NCBI GenBank assembly: GCA_021129895.1
Contig: JAJOKL010000029.1
Coordinates: 1-18,576 of the forward strand
Direction of reading: 5' to 3'
Source of the DNA: Candidatus Bipolaricaulota bacterium
Lineage (GTDB): Bacteria > Bipolaricaulota > Bipolaricaulia > Bipolaricaulales > Bipolaricaulaceae
DNA length: 18,576 nt
Position 1 is the first letter of the stretch, and every line of letters begins with the position of its first letter. Shown piece after piece: positions 13,787-18,576 of this stretch. Made by a program: the position numbers and the translations under genes. The notes under the pieces are model-generated. The model was not told the origin of the DNA and made no database searches. It was given only the letters and a program-made list of their open reading frames with translations.

Positions 13787-15631
13787 GGCTCAAAGGCCCT
13801 GCGGATCTTGCGGCCCTGCGGGAGGAGCTCGCGGCAAAGGAGGGTCGGCCTACGGTGCGGGTGTGTTGCGGCACCGGCTGCCGGGCCGCCGGGGGCGAGG
13901 AGGTACTGGCCGCCTTCGAGAAGGAGGTCGAGCGGCGGGGCCTGGATGTGGAGGCCACCCACTCCGGCTGTCAGGGCTGGTGCGAGCGGGGGCCGCTGGT
14001 GGCCGTGGAGCACGCGGGCCTGCTCTACCTCGGCGTGGCCCCGGAGGACGTCCCGGCCATCGTCGACCATACCCTGGCCCGGGGCCGCCCCCTGCCCAGG
14101 CTCCTCTACCACGACGAGGCCGGAACCCCGGCCCGCTGGCGGGACGAGATCCCATTCTATCGGAAACAGGTGCGGGTGATCCTGCGGAACTGCGGCCGGA
14201 TAAACCCGGCCGACATCCGGGATTACATCCGGGTTGGCGGCTACTCCGCCCTGGCCAAAGTCCTCACCGAGATGACGCCGGAGCAGGTGATCGAGGAGAT
14301 AAAGCGGGCCGGCCTGCGGGGGCGGGGCCGGCTTCCCCACCGGCACCAAGTGGGAACTTTGCCGGGCCCAGCCCGTGACCCCCAAGTACCTCATCTGCAA
14401 CGGCGACGAGGGGGACCCCGGTGCGTTCATGGACCGGAGCGTGCTGGAGGGGGACCCGCACTCGGTGATCGAGGGGATGATCATCGCTGCCTACGCCATC
14501 GGGGACGTGCCCGAGGGGTACATCTACGTGCGGGCCGAGTACCCCCTGGCGGTGAGGCACCTGGAGCTGGCCATCGCCCAGGCCGAGGAGCTGGGCCTGC
14601 TGGGGGAGGACATCCTGGGAAGCGGCTTCTCGTTCCGGCTTCGCATCAAACGGGGCGCCGGGGCGTTCGTGTGCGGGGAGTCCACCGCCCTCATGTACTC
14701 CATCGAGGGCCGGCGGGGCATGCCCCGCCAGACCCCACCCCGGTCCGTGGAGCGGGGCCTGTGGGGCAAGCCCACCGTGCTGAACAACGTGAAGACCTTC
14801 GCCTGCGTGCCGGTGATCATCCCCTGGGGAGCCGATTGGTTCGCCGGGATCGGCACCGAGGGCTCCAAGGGCACCCAGGTGTTCGCCCTCACCGGAAAGA
14901 TCAAAAACACGGGCCTGGTGGAGGTCCCCATGGGGATCACCATCCGGGAGCTGGTGTACGACATCGGCGGCGGCCCCCGGGAGGGGGAGATCAAGGCGGT
15001 CCAGATCGGTGGCCCCTCCGGAGGGTGCATCCCCGAGCCCTTGTTCGACACCCCGGTGGACTTCGACTCCCTGCAGGAGATCGGGGCCATGATGGGCTCC
15101 GGCGGGGTGATCGTGCTGGATGACTCGGCGTGCATGGTCAACGTGGCCAGGTTCTTCCTGGAGTTCACCGTCGAAGAGTCCTGCGGGAAATGCACTCCCT
15201 GTCGGGTGGGAAGCCGCACAATGCTCGCCATCCTGGATCGGATAGTGAACGGTCAGGGCACGGAGGAGGACCTGGAGCGCCTCACCGAGCTGGCGGAGCT
15301 GGTCAAGAGCGCTTCCTTGTGCGGCCTGGGGCAGACCGCCCCGGGTCCGGTGCTCTCCACCCTCCGCTATTTCCGGGACGAGTACCTGGCCCACATCCGC
15401 GACCGGGCCTGTCCGGCCGGGGTGTGCCCAAGCCTCATCCATTACCGGATCGACCCGGAGGCCTGCCGGGCCTGCGACCTGTGTCGGCGGGCCTGCCCCA
15501 CCGGGGCCATCGAGGGGGCCCCCGGAAAGCCGCCTTACCTCATCCAGCAGGAGTTGTGTATCCGCTGTGGGGCATGCCAGGCCGCTTGTCCGTTCGGGGC
15601 GGTTCAGGTGCTCCCGGGGCGAAAGGAGTGA
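13783..15631 (+). pseudogene. hydB: HydB-type NuoF flavoprotein with C-terminal 2x[4Fe-4S] domain, one frameshift
   Basis: NAD(P)-binding FMN subunit, about 617 residues if repaired. Domains in order: a thioredoxin-like [2Fe-2S] domain (C29, C33, C63, C67, with SGCQGWCERGPLV); the NuoF FMN/NAD domain (RGRG, FPTGTKWE, CNGDEGDPGAFMDRS, RGAGAFVCGEST); SLBB; a [4Fe-4S] site (ESCGKCTPCRVG, SLCGLGQ); and a C-terminal pair of [4Fe-4S] motifs (CRACDLCRRAC and CIRCGACQAAC). That architecture is the HydB/Bfu type linked to electron bifurcation. Frame 1 runs from ATG 13783 to about 14328; the rest is in the +1 frame. The conserved GRGGAGFPTG motif lacks five bases, one copy of a GGGGC repeat at 14318-14328. 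The second Glu of GEET, which in E. coli NuoF (E183) sets cofactor choice, is Ser here. Confidence 0.88.
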
Positions 15632-15633
15632 GC

Positions 15634-16092
15634 GTGGACAAGCTGAAGATCGTGCAGCGATATCCTCGTGCTCGGGATCAGCTCTTAGCCATCTTGCACG
15701 AACTGCAGCGGGCCAACCCCCGGAATTACCTGACCGGAGAGGATCTGCGGCTGGTGGCCGAGTACCTGGACCTGCCCCTGTCGTAGGTCCACGACGCGGT
15801 GACCTTCTACTCCATGTTCTCCCTAGTCCCCCGGGGGAGGCACATCATCCGGCTGTGCGACTCCCCGCCCTGCCACCTGGCCGGGGCGTGGTCCCTCCTT
15901 GCCGCCCTGCGGGAGGAGCTGGGGATCGGGGTGGGGGAGACCACCCCCGATGGCCTGTTCACCCTGGAACTCACCGGTTGTCTAGGGGTATGCGGGGTGG
16001 CGCCGGCGATGATGATCGACGACGAAGTGTACGGAAACCTCGATCCTGAGCGGTTGCGGGAGATCTTGGCTGACTACCGGGAGGCAGGATGA
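15634..16092 (+). pseudogene. nuoE: NuoE/HydC-type [2Fe-2S] subunit (second copy) with an in-frame TAG
   Basis: Read through, this is a normal 152-residue NuoE-like subunit: YPRARDQLLAILHELQ, LTGEDLRLVAEYLDLPLS, then codon 51 TAG (15784-15786), then VHDAVTFYSMF, the ligand pair in CDSPPC and the second pair in CLGVC. Everything else is intact and in one frame. The interrupted position lies just before the VxxxxTFY motif, where relatives carry variable, often charged residues, so one base change from GAG, AAG or CAG would explain it. The GTG start at 15634 is supported by AAAGGAG and sits 2 nt after the nuoF stop. It overlaps the second nuoF by 4 nt. Nonsense mutation, readthrough and sequencing error are all possible. 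Confidence 0.85.
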
Positions 16093-17674
16093 AGATCGCG
16101 CGGGCACACGTGCTGGTAGGGGTGGACGAGGAAGCCCGCCTGGCCGGGGTGGACCGGGTACTGGCCACCCTCAGAGAAAAGCTGGCGGAGCTGGGACTTG
16201 CCGACGAGGTACAGGTGGTGGAGACCGGCACCCTGGGGCTTTCCGGCCAGGGGGTGGTGCTGGTGGTGTACCCGGAGGGGGTGTACTACGCCGGGGTGAC
16301 CCCGGAGGCCGCCGCGGAGATCGTGGAGGAGCACCTGCTGAAGGGGCGGCCGGTGGAGAAGCTGCGGCTCCCGGCCCCGGCGGCTATTGGGGCGGCAGAC
16401 CCGGGTGGTGCTGCGGAATTGCGGGCTAATAGATCCGGAGGAGATCGAGGACTACATCGCCACCGGGGGGTACGAGGCCCTGGCCCGGGCGCTCCAGCGC
16501 CGGCCGGAGGAGCTGATCCGGGAGATCAAGGACGCAGGGCTCAGGGGGCGGGGCCGGCTTCCCCACCGGGATCAAGTGGGAAGCGGTGGCCCGCGCCCGA
16601 GGGCAGGAAAAATACGTGATCTGCAACGCCGACGAGGGCGAGCCCGGTACCTTCAAGGACCGGCTCATCCTGGAGGGCGACCCCCACAAGCTGATCGAGG
16701 GCATGATCCTGGCCGGCTACGCAGTGGGAGCGCACAAAGGGTACGTGTACATCCGGGGCGAGTACGTGCTGTCCATCGCTCGCATGGAGCGGGCCATCGC
16801 CCAAGCCCGGGAGTACGGGCTTCTCGGCGAGGACATCCTGGAGTCCGGGTACTCGTTCGATCTGGAAGTGCGTCCGGGGGCCGGGGCCTATGTGTGCGGG
16901 GAGGAGACCTCGCTGATCGAATCCCTGGAGGGAAAGCGCGGCTGGCCCCGCCTCCGCCCCCCCTACCCCGTCACCCACGGCCTGTGGGGGAAGCCCACCG
17001 TGGTGAACAACGTGGAGACCTTGGCCAACGTCCCGGAGATCGTCCTGCGGGGAGCGGATTGGTTCCGCACCCTGGGCACGAGCAGTTGCCCGGGCACCAA
17101 GGTGTTCATGCTCCTGGGCCACGTGCAGTTCCCCGGGCTGGTGGAGGTGGAGATGGGCACCCCGCTGAGGACCCTGGTGTACGAGCTGGGGGGAGGCCCG
17201 CCGGACGGGGCGCGGCTCAAAGGGGTGCTGGTAGGGGGGGCCGCCGGGGCGTTCCTCGCCCCGGAGGATCTGGACGTGCGCCTGGATTTCGACTCCATGC
17301 AGGAGATGGCCGCCGCCCTGGGTTCAGGCGCCATCTTGGTGTTCGACCAGTCGACCTGCATGGTGGACATGCTGGGCTCGGTGCTCCGCTTCTTCCGGCA
17401 CGAGTCCTGCGGCCAGTGTACCCCCTGCCGGGTCGGCACCGATGCCCTGGTGCGGCTGCTGGACGCGGTTCGCAGCGGCAGCGGTGATGAGGGTATCCTT
17501 GAGCTCATGATGGAGATCACCGAGACCATGAACTTGGCCTCGCTATGCCCGTTGGGCCAGTCGGTGGCCCTACCGATGGGCACGGCGTTAAGCCGGTTTC
17601 GGGAGGAGTTCCAGCGGCACCTTGCAGGTACCGATTGCCCCCGCTGCCGCCAGCCGGAAGGAGCGTTGACATGA
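16089..17674 (+). pseudogene. nuoF: Second NuoF flavoprotein, cysteine-free N-terminal domain, two frame changes
   Basis: About 530 residues if repaired. N-terminal thioredoxin-like domain (HVLVGVDEEA to GRPVEKLRLPA) with all four cluster cysteines replaced (TGTLGLSGQG where TGCxGLC is usual). It is followed by the NuoF FMN/NAD domain (CNADEGEPGTFKDRL, GAGAYVCGEETS), SLBB and the [4Fe-4S] site (ESCGQCTPCRVG, SLCPLGQ). Unlike the first NuoF it has no C-terminal ferredoxin pair. Frame change one is near 16375-16390, where a linker of about ten residues also looks lost (one extra base or about 32 missing). Frame change two is at 16544-16555, exactly in the GRGGAGFPTG motif, again lacking five bases of a GGGGC repeat. 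GEET is kept, suggesting NADH preference. It overlaps both neighbours by 4 nt. Confidence 0.87.
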
Positions 17675-18576
17675 GGCTTACCTTCGCCGGGGCCGCCGGC
17701 ACCGTCACCGGTTCCTGTTTCCACCTGGAGGTGAGGGGGCGCCAACTCCTGGTGGACTGCGGCATGTTCCAGGGGTTCCCGGACCTGGAGGAGCGCAACT
17801 TCGAACCGTTTCCATTCGACCCCCAGAAGGTCGACTGGGTGCTCCTCACCCATGGGCACTTGGACCACCTGGGACTGATCCCCCGGCTGGTACGGGAAGG
17901 ATTCCGAGGGCGAGTGGTGTGCACCGTCCCCACCCGCGATATCGCCCACATCATGCTCATGGACGCCGCCCGCATCCAGGAGGAGGAAGGGGAGGACGCC
18001 CTCTACACCGGGGAGGACACCCTGGCCGCCCTGGATCGGTTCCAAGTGCAGGTGGAGTACGGGGAGAAGGTCCCGCTTGGGGATGGGATATGGGCGCGAT
18101 TCCACGATGCCGGTCACATCCTGGGGGCCGCTTTCCTGGAGCTTCAGGTAGAGGGGAAGACCATAGTCTTCTCCGGGGACCTGGGAAATAGGGGAAAACC
18201 CCTGGTGGAGGACCCCAGTTACCCCCCCAAGGCCCACGTGCTGGTACTGGAGTCCACCTATGGGGACCGGGTACATCGGCCGATAGAGGAGTCGGTGGAA
18301 CTCCTGCGACAGGCGATCTTGGACACGTTCGCCGCCCGGGGGAACGTGATCATCCCGTCTTTTGCCCTGGAGCGCACCCAAGAGGTGCTGTTCATCCTGT
18401 TCAAGCTGTGGCGGGAGCGGAAGATCCCCAAGTGCCGCATCTATCTGGACTCGCCTTTGGCCACCCACGCCACCCGCATCTTCGAGCGCTACACCGACCG
18501 GTTCCCTGAACCGGCCCGGCGGATGTTCCGCAAAAAGCGGGACCCGTTTGACTTCGAGCTCCTCCAGTACACCCCG
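17671..18576 (+). CDS. Beta-CASP metallo-beta-lactamase fold RNase-like protein, N-terminal part
   Basis: The first 302 residues of a predicted zinc-dependent nuclease that continues beyond the right edge. It has FAGAAGTVTGSCFHLEV, the metal-binding motif THGHLDHLG (HxHxDH), HDAGHILGAAFLEL, FSGDLGN and ESTYGDR, then the start of the beta-CASP region (GNVIIPSFALERTQEVLFIL, YLDSPLATHATRIF). This is the Ysh1/CPSF73-like bacterial family, generally about 450-540 residues, expected to cut or trim RNA. The ATG at 17671 overlaps the stop of the second nuoF, so it is probably read from the hydrogenase transcript, though its role is likely unrelated. No lesions in the visible part. Confidence 0.92.
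   Translation, partial: MRLTFAGAAGTVTGSCFHLEVRGRQLLVDCGMFQGFPDLEERNFEPFPFDPQKVDWVLLTHGHLDHLGLIPRLVREGFRGRVVCTVPTRDIAHIMLMDAARIQEEEGEDALYTGEDTLAALDRFQVQVEYGEKVPLGDGIWARFHDAGHILGAAFLELQVEGKTIVFSGDLGNRGKPLVEDPSYPPKAHVLVLESTYGDRVHRPIEESVELLRQAILDTFAARGNVIIPSFALERTQEVLFILFKLWRERKIPKCRIYLDSPLATHATRIFERYTDRFPEPARRMFRKKRDPFDFELLQYTP

Noticed and set aside
14318..14343. Programmed ribosomal frameshifting as the main explanation for the nuoF frame changes
   Set aside because: A +1 or -2 shift would leave the invariant glycine loop short of one or two residues, and no slippery heptamer or matching downstream signal was recognised. Kept only as an alternative within the finding.
14264..15442. 392-residue minus-strand frame over nuoF-1 (and 13441-14484 beside it)
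   Set aside because: Antisense shadows of the NuoF and protease/ferredoxin genes with no recognisable motif.
15634..15786. Treating the short frame before the TAG as a separate 50-residue gene
   Set aside because: It is the normal N-terminal helical part of NuoE, and the same frame continues after the TAG with the rest of the protein.
16963..18468. 501-residue open frame on the minus strand
   Set aside because: It is antisense to the second nuoF and the beta-CASP gene, both with clear motifs. Its composition is low-complexity (Pro/Gly/Arg/His rich) and it shows no domain; long antisense frames are common at this GC content.
1..18576. CRISPR arrays, tRNA or rRNA genes, insertion sequences, prophage or attachment sites
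   Set aside because: No spaced direct repeats, cloverleaf-like segments, transposase motifs or integrase genes were seen; the window is nearly all metabolic and housekeeping coding sequence.

Overview
This is an 18.6 kb window of GC-rich DNA (roughly two-thirds G+C by eye). It is densely packed with genes and shows pervasive ATGA start/stop overlaps. Nearly every gene ends in TGA (one in TAA, none in TAG). It looks like a chromosomal segment of an anaerobic, possibly thermophilic and deep-branching bacterium. The lineage cannot be fixed from sequence alone. An uncultivated phylum such as Bipolaricaulota/Acetothermia is only a guess, based on high GC, an archaeal-type phosphoglycerate mutase, and a hydrogenase built from NuoE/NuoF-like parts.

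Left arm (1-5254, minus strand, read right to left): AMMECR1-domain protein, MtaB tRNA methylthiotransferase, PhoH ATPase, a compact membrane HD phosphohydrolase related to PgpH, and the N-terminal 409 residues of NAD+-dependent DNA ligase LigA. These are housekeeping genes, tightly coupled or overlapping. At 5255-5334 two divergent promoters share a perfect palindrome, and both appear to give leaderless or nearly leaderless mRNAs. Rightward from there run an LCP-family (LytR-CpsA-Psr) cell-envelope protein and ribosome silencing factor RsfS.

Centre and right (6938-17674, plus strand): archaeal-type phosphoglycerate mutase ApgM, followed by a long redox cluster. First comes a regulatory set: a DRTGG-domain protein, a broken anti-sigma/serine-kinase-like ATPase, and a second DRTGG-like protein. 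Next are a NuoE/HoxE subunit, a HATPase fused to a cysteine-free thioredoxin-like domain, HoxU, HoxY and HoxH ([NiFe] hydrogenase) and the HycI/HoxW-type maturation protease. The cluster ends with a truncated ferredoxin gene, a HydB-type NuoF carrying extra ferredoxin clusters, a second NuoE and a second NuoF. A partial beta-CASP metallo-beta-lactamase RNase gene runs off the right edge.

As a system this is a [NiFe] hydrogenase wired to NAD(P)-linked flavin modules. The gene content resembles the electron-bifurcating HydABCSL type, combined with regulatory genes that, from memory, usually accompany [FeFe] HydABC hydrogenases. Two points stand out. There are two non-identical NuoF diaphorase subunits, differing at a residue position that controls NADH versus NADPH choice. 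Also, all gene lesions in the window lie in the diaphorase or regulatory genes: both nuoF genes have the same frame change at the same GGGGC repeat, the second nuoE has an in-frame TAG, the anti-sigma gene has a frameshift plus a deletion, and the small ferredoxin is cut in half. The catalytic hydrogenase genes are intact. Whether this is genuine decay, recoding or a sequencing/assembly artefact is the main open question.
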